Positions 24,501 to 37,735 of a DNA stretch of 64,000 bases are shown here, in pieces. The position numbers were made by a program, and so were the translations under genes. The notes under the pieces are model-generated. The model searched no databases and was not told the DNA's origin. It saw nothing but the letters and a program-made list of their open reading frames with translations. Source of the DNA: Fratercula arctica (taxonomy: Eukaryota; Chordata; Aves; Charadriiformes; Alcidae); NCBI GenBank assembly GCA_947846985.1, contig CANTUZ010000002.1, positions 129,976,889 to 130,040,888 on the forward strand. Reading direction: 5' to 3'. Position 1 is the stretch's first letter. Each line of letters opens with the position of its first letter.

Positions 24501-27500
24501 CCCACAAGCTGCATTGAGAGTGAAATTCGCCTAGCTTGCTTTGCCTCCTAGACAAGATTTGTAATTTTTGTTGTTTGAAAATTCTATGAGCAATGAAGGT
24601 GATTTCCTTTCTTTGTAAGTGATATTTATAAAAGGATTGTTCGCCTGGGCTGCCGGGTACTAGAACCTTCTTAAAACCTCATATGCAAACTCCCCGGTGA
24701 GTGTCTCTGACCACACATCTGAAGGGTGGGACTTTCACCACCAAATCGAGGAGAGCAGGGGTGTCTCCTGCTGCTCTGCTTCCCAAGTTCCACCCAGCCT
24801 CTTTAACTACTGCATAGGGCCCTCCACCAGGAAATAAATTCAACTGCTCTTTTATGTTGGCTTTATTGCAATTAAGAAAAAAAAAAAAATTAGGAATCCT
24901 TTCCCTCAATCAAGGTCAGAAGTGCCTTTTGCCCCAGCTTGGTTCTCTCCCCATCTTTTCCCCTTGCCGTTCTATGAGGGATACCTGGGGAAATTAGCCA
25001 GGACAGAGGAACTCTTTCCCATTATCTTGAAATATATTATGGGATAAGTGTCACTCAACAGCCAGCCTTACTCAATCACCTAGCAAACCCCTCTCTTCTG
25101 AACTGTAGCCGACCACATCACCACTTCAGCTGTTTAGCCAGACTGCGATGTGGGTCTCAGGGAGGCGAAATGCTGCACCTCACACCTTGCTCGGGCTGCA
25201 GGCCGTGAGCTGCGCTGCCTTCTGCCCCTGACAGGCTCCGTAACTTCTTGTTTGCCCAAAATTTCATTCTTCTCTTCCCCACTCCAGCCATTAGCTGCAC
25301 GCACATCACTTTTCAGATCCAGAGATCTTGTTTGGATGAGCCTCAGAACAGCTTTAGAAAGCTCACCTCAGCTTGTCCTGCAGAGGGAAAAATGGGCCAA
25401 CATGAGAAAAAAATTCTCAGAAGCATGACACGTTTCTGTTAGTCTGCCAAGCACGCACAGAGGAACCCAGCAGCTCCTGGGCAGTGAAGTGATCAGCGTG
25501 GGATCGTGCTGGTGGTGTACAGTTAAAAGTCCTGGGATTCCTCCGAAGCTCAGCCTAGTCCTGTAGTTGCTGAGTTAGGTCAGATGAGTAGTCTCCTAAT
25601 CTCTACCTATCTATCATGTCGAACAGACCATTAATGTCCCTAGCAAGGTCACTGTTTTTAACATACCAGTTAAAAACTCAGCTGAAAAAGCCAGTCCTTA
25701 CTAAAAAGCTAATGTGATAGGTGACCTCGTATAAGAGTTTCTGAAGGATAAATAGTTAGCCAGAATATTAAAAAAAAAAAACCAAGACCTTGGCTCACGT
25801 GCAAGGAGGAGACTCACAGGGAAGGAAGAGACTAAGGACGCCTCAGTATTCACAGGAGTAGGACAAGCCCAGGGACAAAATATTGTCAACAAGAGCACAA
25901 CCAATGCTCAGTCATGCAATCCCATGGAGTGTTTCTGCACATTTTTCTGTGTGGTACAGATCTTTGGCTCACAGTGTTTTGGGAGATCACCTGAAAGTTG
26001 TAAAGTTTAAGCAGTTTATCGGATGCTAAATCCAGAGCAAAATAAGAGCTCACTCGATGTCTCTGTGGCTATGAAAGTAAAGACCTTCTTTTTCAGGACA
26101 ATGGAAGGCAGAATACCTTAATTATCTGTCTATCTTGAGTGCTGTAAGCACAGGTCTGGCCAGTTCTCCATCATGAGCGTCTGAAGAAAGCGACAGCAGA
26201 AATGTTCAGGTGGGAAAACGTGCTACACCATCCTCCCAAATGTTTTTGCTGTAGCATTTGAGTACTGTTTGCTGGACTGTTCTGAACCCTAAACTATATT
26301 TTATGTTTGTCTTACGGGCAAAAAAACATGCCTAAAGCCATTTCTGTGTGTGGTCTGAAGCTGGTTATCACAAAGTCAATCAGTCACACCTTCATACATC
26401 TCCTCTGTAAGTCTGTGGGGTATGGAGAGAGTTATTTTTATACAAAACAACCCTATCTCCCCGTACCTCTAATAAACACAAACCGTGTCTCATATTTTTA
26501 TCCCAGGCATAGGCAAACCACCATTCCCTGCAGCCCTGTACAAATCCTAGATTGTGTATGCTGGAAACTTTGTCATTTACTGGCTTTTGTGAAACCGAGA
26601 CCTATATCCCTTCAAGTTTCTGCATATCTTATTTTCTCCATTTTTCATCTAACCCCTTTGCTCAAACAGTAAAATCATTGTCAACTGTACGGAGCGTAAT
26701 GCCCATGAAGTTCGGCTCTTCTGCAGGGGAAAGTGTTTTTGGGATGAGGGCCTGCGAGAACTATCTGAGGGAAATGCTTGCACGTAAAAGATTCACAGAA
26801 TCCCAGAAAATATTTTCAAGGAAACCTTAGCTCTGTGCTGCAGATACTCTCGAGGGTCTCTTACAAATGACTAAGGAGGTGCTGCCTCCACTGACTTTGT
26901 AGAGCACTTTTAACTTCAGTCTCTGTCTCAAACACAAGGTGAAAAGTCCTGTGATGTTTGCTACTACCCACATCTAATTTGAACCATTTAGCAAGGCCTC
27001 CAGTTCATTGTTTAAAAATCATACATCTTAAAACTGCACAGCTGTTCACCTCTGATTGCCAGCTAGATAACAGCTATAAAATACAAACCATAAGACAAAT
27101 ATTTCTGCAGATTTGCTAAGTTATAGCCATCCAAAAATATTCCCTCTGCTGCCCAATATGCAAACACCCTTTCTACTGTTAGGTTTTACGACTGCCGAGG
27201 ATGGAAGTTGTAAAGAATGTGATACCATTGTGCTATACCATAAACTGCTATTTCACTAGATTCCCCAATTTCTTTGGGGAAATCTAGCGCAAAAAAGCAA
27301 TTTATGTGGAAAAAACCTAATTTATTAGAAATACCTTTCTTCTCCGATACAGTCAAGTACATTACCATAAATATGTTTTACAAATATGGCGCTCTGAGTA
27401 CAGACCACCCCTATTACTGCCCATGGATTGAAACCTGGGCTTTGCCTGCACGATACCGCTTCTCCAGTTCTAACAGTTCTGCATTAATATGGTGTGAAAA

Positions 27501-27639
27501 ACCTATATATAGAATGCTTTTGTTAAAATCAGATTATACTAATTCTATATGAAGTGCTTTAATGAAAAATGTTTAATGGCTGAAATACTATAAGACTGCA
27601 GTTAGAGTGCAGGTGCAAAAAGGATATTCTACACTCCCC

Positions 27640-28140
27640 GGAGAGCAAACTTGTACATACTGTGAAATATCAATTAAAGTTTATAGTTGCCTGTGCCGGT
27701 TAAATGTCTTTTTCATGGGAAATTTTCATCTTCTCTTATGAAGCAATCACTTGGGTTAAAATGTGTACTGAATTATGTAGGCATTTTGAGTTATTAAGGA
27801 ATAGATTTGTTTTACAAGCAAGCTGTAAGCATTCTTTGCAGTTTTTATGAGGTCATCTACATGACTTTTAAATGGCGCTCTTGGCCAACCTCGATTCTCA
27901 GATCAGTTCATTAATTCACACAGCTGTCTTTAAAAACTACAAGAATAATATATACCGGAGCCTGGAAGAAAGAGGTGGATTTCAAGGCTGTATTTCAATC
28001 AAGGGGCCTGTTGACATCGTAAACTACGAGAGGAAAGCCTAAGCTGTTTCGTGAACAGCAGCAAGCTAGCAGCTGAAATACAGCCTGCTTAATTGATTTC
28101 TTTTAGAATATATGGAGAAAGGATGCAAAATTTCACTTTC
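27640..28140. promoter_or_regulatory. Candidate conserved non-coding element (unproven)
   Basis: About 500 bp without simple repeats or transposon signature. It contains homeodomain-type ATTA/TTAAT sites ('ttcattaattcac', 'gcttaattgat'), an E-box CAGCTG within 'cacacagctgtc', and a 'tgaggtcat' half-site. The composition and density of such sites resemble developmental enhancers in vertebrate gene deserts. There is no direct evidence of conservation in a single sequence, so this is an inference from appearance only. Confidence 0.2.
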
Positions 28141-30373
28141 AAGTGAGCACACCTCCCACAAAGTGTTATCTGGGACATACAGTGTTGTACGTCCCAACAT
28201 TCAGTGTTGGCAGAGGTCAACCCAATAAAATCTTATGTTCTGTGGTACATGCTATGGTAGTCAGCCTGCTTACACGCTTCTGGATCTGAATGGGGAAGAC
28301 CTGGATTTAATTTCTGATTCTGCCACACTTTCTGGGTGATTTTGCACAGGTGTCTCATCTCCCTGTACTCCTCTTCCACATTTTTATATTTTTGAATAGT
28401 ACATCTTTTTTCCTTTCTTACTTTCCTTTTTTTAAATCTTGTTAACTTAAAAAGTTTTTGTGCCAGGGTCTGTCTGTCAACAGGTGTTTATATCGTAGTT
28501 AATGCAAGCTCTTGAGACCTCAAGACCCTTCTGCGGAGCAAATAAAATCTTAAATACACTGATAAGGAAAAAAACTATTAGGGGAGAGTTTAAGAGAGTG
28601 CAGCCTGGGCTGACAAATTTGGATCAAAATTTTCTAACAAGATCATGCTTTCCCTATTTTTATTATGCCCCTCCACATCCCGCTAGAGTGCAAAAGTGAA
28701 AATCTAAGAAATACTTGCAACTAAGCAGGTGCATAGTGGAAAGGGGACAATCCTCACAGAGTTCCGTTGAGAATGGGATGACCAAGACAATGAGGATCCA
28801 CCCCAAGATTTTCTTTTCTCACCTTAACTGCAAGTAGAAAGTGGCACAAACAGTAAGTACAGAGCTAGCAGTTGAGATGATAGATTTATATTTGGGTTTT
28901 GTTGGGTTTTTTTTTTTTTGCTTTTAAGGTATTTGAATGAAGTCAAATAAAGTTGATTAGACGTGTATTTGAGATGAAACTCCTGCAGCTAATTTATGGA
29001 TAATATTTTAGAATTCACTACATTCTGTCTCCTGAATGTGCATGAAGTGAAAGCAGTCATCCTTCAGTGCTGCTACCGGGTTTAAGCCCTTACTTTGACT
29101 TTCGATTCCATCCAAGTTGAGGGCTGTTAGCAGCTAGAGCAGCTTTGTAACCCACATGGGCAAGGCGGATGATCTGGGACACCCTTCAGCTCAGAAAACC
29201 TGCTGTAACCTCGGTTCCAGCTGCCAGCCTCAGCGGGCAGCTCAAATCCAGAATGTGCCCACTGTCGGTACGCTGCAGTATCAGTGAGATCTCTGAAGGT
29301 CTACCGTTAAATCAGCACCAGCAGGACCTTGCACTGATGCTGCCAGATCCGTTTGCCAAGTAAATATTTGGATTTCAGTCCTTGGGGTTTCTCTCTTTAA
29401 AGCCTTTCAGAGAAGCATTGCAGAAATTTTTTGCCATAGCAGATCTTGTTATAGTCACAATGTTATATAAAAACATAAATATCAGTCAAATTTGCTTAAA
29501 CCTACAATACTTGGAATCTAGAAAGGATTTCATTACATTTACATCTTCATAACCTACTGTTGTTTAGAGGAGTCTTTCAATGAAACTCCGGATCAGCAGA
29601 CAGGCCTGGTGGAATATAACCTGGAATATCTCAGATCAGATGGAGTATTCAACTGTACAGAGAAACCCAAATCTCATCCAGACTCCCACAATACTTGAGT
29701 CAGGGACAGTCAAGAACAACATCTTAGTGAGTCTCAGTTATTGAATGGGGCACAAAAGAGTCTGTCTCCTGATCTCAGAGCAAGAAACTAAAGGGGAGGG
29801 AAAAAAAGGAAAAAAAAAATGTAGGGAAGCTAAGATAGGAAAAAGAGAAGCAAGTGTTCTTTAAAATGATATGTGGAAATTCTCCTTGAACTCCTAAACC
29901 AATCTAATTACCTGATTTCTGTGGTAGGAATTGGAAAAACACTGGCGGTGACACGCTTATCACCCATTGTAGCTATAAATGCATGGCACACAGAAGATTT
30001 GCCTTCTATTTGCTCTCTGCCTGGCAGCAAAGAGACTTAAGCAGGAAGAGATGACAAGCAGTGTGTGCTCACTCTGATCTTCCTCCAGAGCAGACCTAAC
30101 CTGTCCTGAGACAAAACATGGAGGTAGGAGACCAAGGCAACCCATCCTGCAGCGGGAATCAAGCTTCCCCTGTCATGTGGTGAGAATCATAATGAAGGTT
30201 ATAGTCAGCAAGTCACTGGTGCATCTCAAAGGTGCAATAAGAGTATCTGGCAGAGGCACAGTCAACCAAGGAGCATGTATGAGATGCCGGAAAATAAAGT
30301 GTGGAAACTGGCTACAAATCAAACTTACAGATTTTGAAAAAAGAAACAGAATTAATAGGGTCCTTCATTTAAA

Positions 30374-30688
30374 ACATAGAATCATAGAACCATAGAATGT
30401 GTTGGGTTGGAAGGGACATTTAAAGGTCATCTAGTCCAATCCCCCTGCAGTGAGCAGGGACATCTTCAACTAGATCAGGTTGCTCAGAGCCTCATCAAGC
30501 CTGGCCTTGAATGTCTCCAGGGATGGGGCCTCCACCACCTCTCTGGGCAATCTGTTCCAGTGCCTCACCCCCGTCATTGTAAAGAACTTCTTCCTAATGT
30601 CTAATCTAAACCTACCCTGCTCTAATTTAAAACCATTGTCCCTCATTACATGTATCGCTACATGCCCTTGCAAACAGTCCCTGCAGTT
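30374..30688 (-). mobile_element. CR1 LINE, 5'-truncated, antisense
   Basis: The plus strand starts with the reversed octamer tail ('atagaatcatagaaccatag'), then 'ttgggttggaagggacat', then the reverse complement of the RT C-terminus. The minus-strand frame ends ...[13 protein letters not shown] and carries an [19 protein letters not shown] motif. Similarity fades after 'gcaaacagtccctgcag'. It is more diverged than the copies at 50-54 kb. Confidence 0.95.
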
Positions 30689-33600
30689 AAATACAAATGA
30701 AGGAGGAACGTGAGGGATGCTGAACAAAAAGAAGTGGAGTTACTATCCTAAGCCTCCAGGATACAACTTTATTAACTAGCCTGAAGAGAAACACTGTAAG
30801 AAGATAGCTGGGACTCCATTACCACATCCTGTAAGGAAGTCGCTGTGCACATTAAAATCTATAGAGAGACCATAAATGACATTGTAACAGTGGACATCGC
30901 CGAAGATCAGCTATAGCCTGCTTTTTAACTTAGAGCAAGGAATAGCATAAGCTATCAACATTGACTTAAAGAAAGGCCTGAAAAAAAAAATGCAGGATAT
31001 GTGCTCTGAAGAATATGGAAACTGCTTTACCCCCTTTTTTGCCAGAGCTCGTAGCATCTCAAGGGCTGGAAAGAGCAGAGCATTGTGCCCCCACTAGCGA
31101 CAGCACTGCAGGACCTCAGGAAAGGTGTGAGGTGATGGTTTGCTGCAGCTGGAACTCTGCCCTCCTGCTGCCCATGCCATACCTAGGAAAACCTAGAACT
31201 GCTTAATTTGAATACCAGCTGCCTATTGAGACTATGCTATTTGAAGAACACCCTCTTTCCTGAAGAATCTTGCTAAGGGCTGTCATTTGGTTTTTTGGCC
31301 TGTTTTTGCCTTTTTTTCCTCCTCTTTGTTAGTTAATTCTGTGTTTTCTGAATCTCTCCTGGAAGACAATGCATCTCAGTACCATTAGTAATAGACAGTA
31401 TATGCAATATACAGGCAGTCAGAGTCCTACATTTTGCTTCAAGCATTACCTCCCAAACATCTCATTAGCGTATCTTTAGTTCACCAGTGAACAACATTGT
31501 GCTTTCTCATAGACCTGTATGTCAGTTAGGAGACGAAGGGCAAGTCTTCAGTGTGTATCACCTCACGTACACAAAAAAAATTCCAAAGGCCTTTCAAGTC
31601 CTTATTTACAGCCTATACATTTACTTTCAAATATTGACCTTTAAAATTGTATCTTTCAGCCTCAAGTCTGCACAGAAGCTCATGACAAGTATATATGTCT
31701 AGAGTGCCCTTAAAATATCTTTGGAAGCGTCTGGAAAGAGCCATAGGCTCCAGCTGTGACTCTGGAAACCTCATTATGGTCCCTGACTCATTCAGGGCAA
31801 ACAGGCAGGACCTCCATCATCACGTAGAGGGTGAAGAAAGCTGGATGGGACATGGGCGATGACATTCCACACATTGCACAACCTGTGCCTTGTGAGGATA
31901 AATGGTTTCCCCTTCCAGGACAAATCCCTTTTTCATTTTAAACCAGAATTGCTGCCATTGAACACACTAAAAAAAAAAAAAAAAAAAAAAAACCAACAAA
32001 AACCAAACCAAAACTGGGTACGGGGCTTCCTTACTCCTTGACAGTGTTGGCATTTTGTGGAAAGCAATCATACAGGTCATAAAATATTTTGTGCTGTAGC
32101 AGGCCATTCGTAACTGCGAAACAGGGAAGGCAGTGACAGCACGTGCATCCCCAGGCACCCTTTGAAAACACTGACCCTTGCTTCTTGTGCTCCTCTACAT
32201 TTTCTGCTGGGAAAGCAGCCGATATGTGAAAAGACAACAAAGACGCGATATGATTCACTCTTCGGGTCTTTCCCTCCATAGCTACTTCGTGCTCCTAAGG
32301 CCCCAAGTAATACTGGCTATGGTTAGCAGTACGGTTACTTTCTCTTTGTGCTCTTTGCTATGTTTGGCTGGTAAAGGCCATTAAAAGGAAAGAATAACAT
32401 GGCTGCCCAGTATTGCCAGCTTGTCCGTGCGTTAACTGCTCACATTTAACGATACCTTTATTGTATAGCTCTGCCATATAACGTTCAATCAACTGGCCCA
32501 ATAGCTGGCTTCTTGGACAGAAAATATGCCTTTCCAAAGCCACTTTCTTCTGTGGATTGTGATGTCCTCAAACGTTTTGAGGGACTGCTCTGTGCGGGTT
32601 GCTTTCCCTTTAATTCTCCCAGAGGAATTTATTTTAAGGCCCACACAGCTTTGAGCCTGCCACAGCCAGCAGTTGAGAAGACGGCACCATTTCCAGTATT
32701 ATTTTTTTTAGCACCGTTTGCTTCCAGGAACATTTGAAAGTATTAAAGTCACCTGCTCCAGTTTTCTGCCAGTTCCCTTCCAAACTCAGACTGCTGCAGT
32801 TATTCCATTTTTCCCACTTATGCACTTCATTTCTAACACTGTGTAAAAAAGACATGACACAGGAGTTTTGGCTAGGACCCTCAGGGCTTTTCCTCCTTAG
32901 GTCATTTCCAGGACATAATCACATGAGACTTGCAATGATTTTAAAAGATTCACCCCTGCTGTCGGCATGAATTGGCTTCAGCAAGTGCTGTGCTTCACAG
33001 ATGCTTTTGCCCCTCTTTCCTTCTTAACTCAACAGGATTTTGGGGCGAAGCAGAAGGTCCTAAGGTGTCATAACTGCTCCTACGTGACTTCCTCTTCTTC
33101 TACTGGGTAGAAGTGAGCAGGAAAAGCAAACGGCAAACACTTTTTTTCTTTTTTTTTTTTTTTGCAACAGTTGTTCTAGTCTGCAGCTGTGTTTAATTAA
33201 TTACTTGGGTAACGGAGACGGATAGAAGAGCTTTTGAAAGCTGTTGAGAAGAGAGCTGTCTGCAAGCTAATTATACTGTTATAATAATCCCTTGGCATTC
33301 CATGGACTTTTCATCCTCTGGCTGAATAATAGTATAGCAAAATATCCAAGGATCCCTTATAGTTTTGAATAAACAGCAGGGAAGAGTGGCAAAGCAAAAT
33401 AAGATCCACTTAGGAACAGCTAAGAGTCTTTCAGCTTTCTCACAGACAAATCATAAAAGGTCAGATCACAGGAAAATACACAGAAGATTTTCAGAACTTT
33501 TCCCCTCCTTCAACCAAAATATTTATTTAAGTTTGCCTTTTTGTGCTTTAGGTAGCTGACACGATTCATTTTAACAAAAATACTTAATACTTATCAGAAC

Positions 33601-36600
33601 CACTTGGGGAAAGTTCCTTGTAAGGAGCAATGCTGCCAAGAGGGAAAAACGACCAGAAAGTCACGTAGCATTTTTGCTGATTTTGAGAAGAAAAATGTAT
33701 ATGTGAATACTGAAATGCTAGTACCACAGAGCCAAATGAAAGATTTTTTCAATGACTTAAATAGCATGGTTGGGTTTTTTGCCAGAACAAAGTTTTATTG
33801 TAGAACACCTCAGGTTACACCTGAGAAATTAGACTGGGGGGGCAGAAGGGAAATGCTAAGTACCTGATGAATTGGGAAACCTGTGATAACAACAGGATAA
33901 GCGGGGTGGTTCTTCCATAAAATGCTATGAGGCAGGATTCTTTATCTTTGTGTGCGGAACTCCACGTTGCAAATTGCTCATGCAGGAGACACAACACAGG
34001 AATCACCCTGGGAAAAGTGAAGAATAAAAATGAAAAAGATCTTCCAATCTGGCACCCCCGGAAGTGTTTCTATTTTAATATGTTTATCTCCGCGTAGCCT
34101 CAGTGAGCTTTCAGCACATACATCAGTCCTCAATGCAGCTACCAATTATAAACAGGCAATACCCTAAGAGGTATACAACTCCTGCAAACATATCTGAAAA
34201 TAAAGAGCACATATGGAAGGTGAGTAAAATCAGTGCCAGCCAATGCCTAATGATATCAGTCACAGCCACTTCTACTAAAGGTCTTCTGCCTGCTGAGCTT
34301 CCATTTAGCCAAAAAAATGTGATAGGAGATGACGCTTACTTAACATCAAGCTATATCTCAGTTTAAACACCGTGATTTTTAATCTTGCTACATACAAAAC
34401 TGTGTTTGCTCAGCGAGTTCTCTAGAGCATCACGGGTGTAAATATTAACAGAAGTATTAATTCAGGTGTTAAGACAACAACAGTAAAATTATTAGAAATA
34501 ACACCTCAGCTGCTATGTCTCCAAGCATGGAAGGCATTCCAGAGTAACAAAACCAAAAATAGCAGCTCTATAATGCAGACACACAACGCTGCTTCGAATG
34601 GACATGTCCAAACCTCTTGTATTTTCAGCTTTCATGTGGACAGTCCCACTAAGATTGCAGATGCAATAGACTTTTTCACTAGCGACATGTATTTTCAGAG
34701 CTGGGTATGCAGCAGCTACTGCTTTGATAATGTGCCAGGTGCAGACGCTGCAGGTAGACAGTGGAATAAGTCTGTGTGTGGCGGGGGGCAGAGAGGAGCC
34801 GTTACTGTGATGCACTGACAGCCACCGGGGAGACAACCTGCAGATTGTATTTGGCTGCTGACTGCAGAGACCTTTCTGCAATACTTCAGGGTTCTGCATA
34901 TCTAGCAAAGACAACATTTTTCCAAGTTTAAGTTGTGCCTGACGCTTTCATTTAGGGCACGTCATTAATAATCTGTCCCAAAGGAAGTATCCCAACACCC
35001 AGCATCAACAAAAAGGTCCTTAAAGCAGCTGTTGTAATGCAACAACTTCAAAAAACAGTTGGTGATTTTCTCATCTCTTGATAAACCCTATTGGGCAAGA
35101 GGGTGAACTTGATAACGAGTATTTGTCTTCCGTCTCTGCCCCTCAACTTCCTTGCAAAGGCACAAGGCTGTGGTTTTGGGGGATTTCTCAGTGAGCACTA
35201 TCAACACCTGAAGCCCTGGAGACATAGCTCCATCCCACCAGAATCGTGTGTGCTCCTGGTCCAGCCCCATGATGTCCTCTGAAGGTGACTTAAATCTGTC
35301 TTCGGGAGTGCCCTAGCAGAGATGTCCCCTCTGCCTGGACAGACATGGACTTTGAGAGCTGCTTTCCATCTCTTGATCCCTTTTGGATGGTGCAAAATGG
35401 AATGGAGTGTGAGGGGGAAATGCTACATGTGCATCAGGTGATGGCTTGTATCTTTCTCTGATATTCCTCCTGGAATTATATTTTCTCGAGCCTGACAGCT
35501 CAGCCCTCTCAAATGAGAAGACACCTACAGAGACAGCATCTGGAATTAAATACTTGTCAATTAAACAGAAACCTGGATCCCAGATGGGACTGGGTCTTAG
35601 TCCTCTATGGAGAGGTGAGCAGCTCTGTTTAGCTTCTGTGTCAGGAGCGAAACTTGTCTCCAGTCAAGCTAAAAGGTGTTGATAATTCAACTGTAACAAT
35701 ATCGCTTTAGTCCTTGTGTCATCTCCTTTAGACTAGTCCTTCCAGAGTTTTCAGTAGCCTCTATCTTTGCAGTTCCTAGTTAGGATATGGATGTTTAGCA
35801 AACACAGACGTGCACATAACAAAAACTTTCCTTATGGCTTCTTGCTAGCAGTATTTGCTTTTTTTTTCAATTAGGAGTTAAATTAGTCCGACTGAGCACT
35901 TGAAAGATCAGTCTCCCACTTAAAGAGGAATAAATGCTGGTCTCGTGATTTCTGCTGTCTTCTGGAGCCTACTGAATATGAAATAGAAAATGTCAGCACA
36001 ATCAAGTGCAGAGCGTATGGCCATAGCACTAATGTGAGTGAGCATGGCACCCGGCCCCATTTGAGGTAAAACAACGTGTAATTTCCATTTGAGACTTCCA
36101 CTGCTAGTTACAGCTGAAGTCATCCAACCACTGTTGCTGAGATATTTCACAGCACGTGTCATGATACGTGGACTCCCCAGTGCCAGTGGGAATAAAGTAA
36201 ACAAATTCAAAGAATTCCAAGATGATATCTGATAGGCCATCTCACATGGGATTTGCACAGCGAGAACATTTCACAATGCTCTGGACTACAAAAGACTGTT
36301 GCAGTAGTGCTGTAATAGATAGGTCACAAAGAATAACTCCCTCTCCCTGCACCCAAAACCCCCCAAAGATGAGGGAACAGTAAGCAATGATGAAAATCAA
36401 ACAAAATAGAAAATGTAAAGAGGAAGGAGAGGATGGCAGACTGGCATGTTCCTATAGTTGGGCTGGTGAGCCCATAAAGATGTGGCATACAAGGGTTTTA
36501 TCATATTTTCTGTAGCTTCTCTAGGGTAATTTCCCATTTCAGTGAAATATCTCAATGCTGGAGACATTTCTCCCTGGAAAACTGTGCCAGTCCTTCCATG

Positions 36601-37449
36601 CATCTGGCTCACAGTGGTGAAGGAACAAGATAAGGGGGAATCAGGAGGTAATACATGGTGCCTCTCCCACCTGGCCTTGAGATAACTCCTTCAAAAGATA
36701 CAACTGCGAAGTGAAGGCTGAAGTGGGCAGTGCAGCAAATATAAAGGTACAAAACGCATTTCCCCAGTACAGCTCCACCAGTGCTAATCACACATGACAT
36801 TTATTAATGAACTGTACACAATACAGTAAGGTTTTGTTGATTTGATATGTAACAGGGGGATTTCAGTTTTTCTGTCTCACCGGCAATAGTTCATGGATCA
36901 CTTGGCTTCCCGCTACTGATGGCGTAGCGCTCCTGGTGCAGCAATGAGTGCTTACATGGTAAGTTGATATTCGGGCAACGTTTGTAGTATAATTTAGCTT
37001 GCTTTTAGCAAAAATATAAGATGGAAACCAGGATAGGATTGGGCAGCGTGTGACTAGTTAGCCCGCCACAGCTCAGGGGCTGCCATCTGACGGTCCCTGT
37101 CCTGTATTACACATCCAGCACGTGGAGGATCTGCTGCCTGGTGGTGCTAATTGCCTCCACAACTAGACAATGTTATTTTGAAATGTGTGCTGCTATTTAA
37201 ATTGCTCTGTGCTTGTTGCAGAGAAGATCGGTCGTAGAAACATTGAACCTTGTTGCAACTACAGTGTAACGTTTATATTAATCTCAGGTAATTGAAATGA
37301 TTTTTAAAGGCGTTCACCCTATACTTCATATCTTATGTATAGAAATGATTTAATGTCAAGAAAGTGCAATTTATTCTAATCAAATTTTCTTTGGAAACGA
37401 AACTTTGATTCTAATGGGACTTCATAGATTATACACATTTCAAGACTTG
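30689..37449. other. Intergenic DNA without a recognisable gene
   Basis: No supportable coding segment. The longest open frames (134 codons at 34513-34917 minus and 112 codons at 35920-36258 minus) have no known domain. It contains a 24-base A-run followed by CCAACAAAAACCAAACC at 31969-32014 and T-runs at about 33143-33166. A TTTAATTAATTA-containing stretch around 33180-33320 has the look of non-coding regulatory DNA, but this cannot be shown from one sequence. Confidence 0.65.
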
Positions 37450-37735
37450 AATCATAGATTTTTGAGCTGGAACTGAACAATGAAAAATCCTACAGTGCTA
37501 TTAGCTCATTTGCTCTTTAATTTTTGCCAAAATAAAACTGCTTTTTGAAATGCACCCCCAAGAACTTTGTCTAATCTATTTTTAAGTGACTCATATGATG
37601 GGACTTCTGGCATTCCTCTTCAGAGAATATTCCCAAATCTAATCAACCGATTAATGTATTTTTCCTGCTATTTGAATGAAATCTGCTGCCCTTAAATATT
37701 TCCTCTGAACTTCCACTTCAGTTCAAGATCTATAT
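37450..37735 (-). mobile_element. Ancient CR1-like LINE relic, antisense
   Basis: The plus strand retains the order of landmarks of a reverse-complemented CR1 3' end: 'atcatagatttttgagctgg', then 'tctaatctatttttaagtga', then 'atgggacttctggcattcct', then 'attcccaaatctaatcaacc', then 'ttttcctgctatttgaatg'. Each block matches its CR1 counterpart only loosely, so the copy is far older than the seven others. It probably belongs to an early sauropsid or amniote CR1/L3-type lineage. Confidence 0.6.

Larger units (their letters stand above)
11975..30373. other. Long intergenic stretch without a recognisable gene
   Basis: About 18.4 kb with no clear CR1 copy and no coding segment I can support. Open frames up to 157 codons (minus strand, 15308-15781) show no domain and in that case span a local duplication. 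Contents noted: an AT microsatellite at 13990-14031, a 43-bp tandem duplication at 15458-15543, scattered A-runs with CCAAA words (24452-24473, 25770-25782), T-runs (28891-28920), and a block around 27640-28140 whose balanced composition looks more like constrained non-coding DNA than decayed repeat. Confidence 0.65.
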
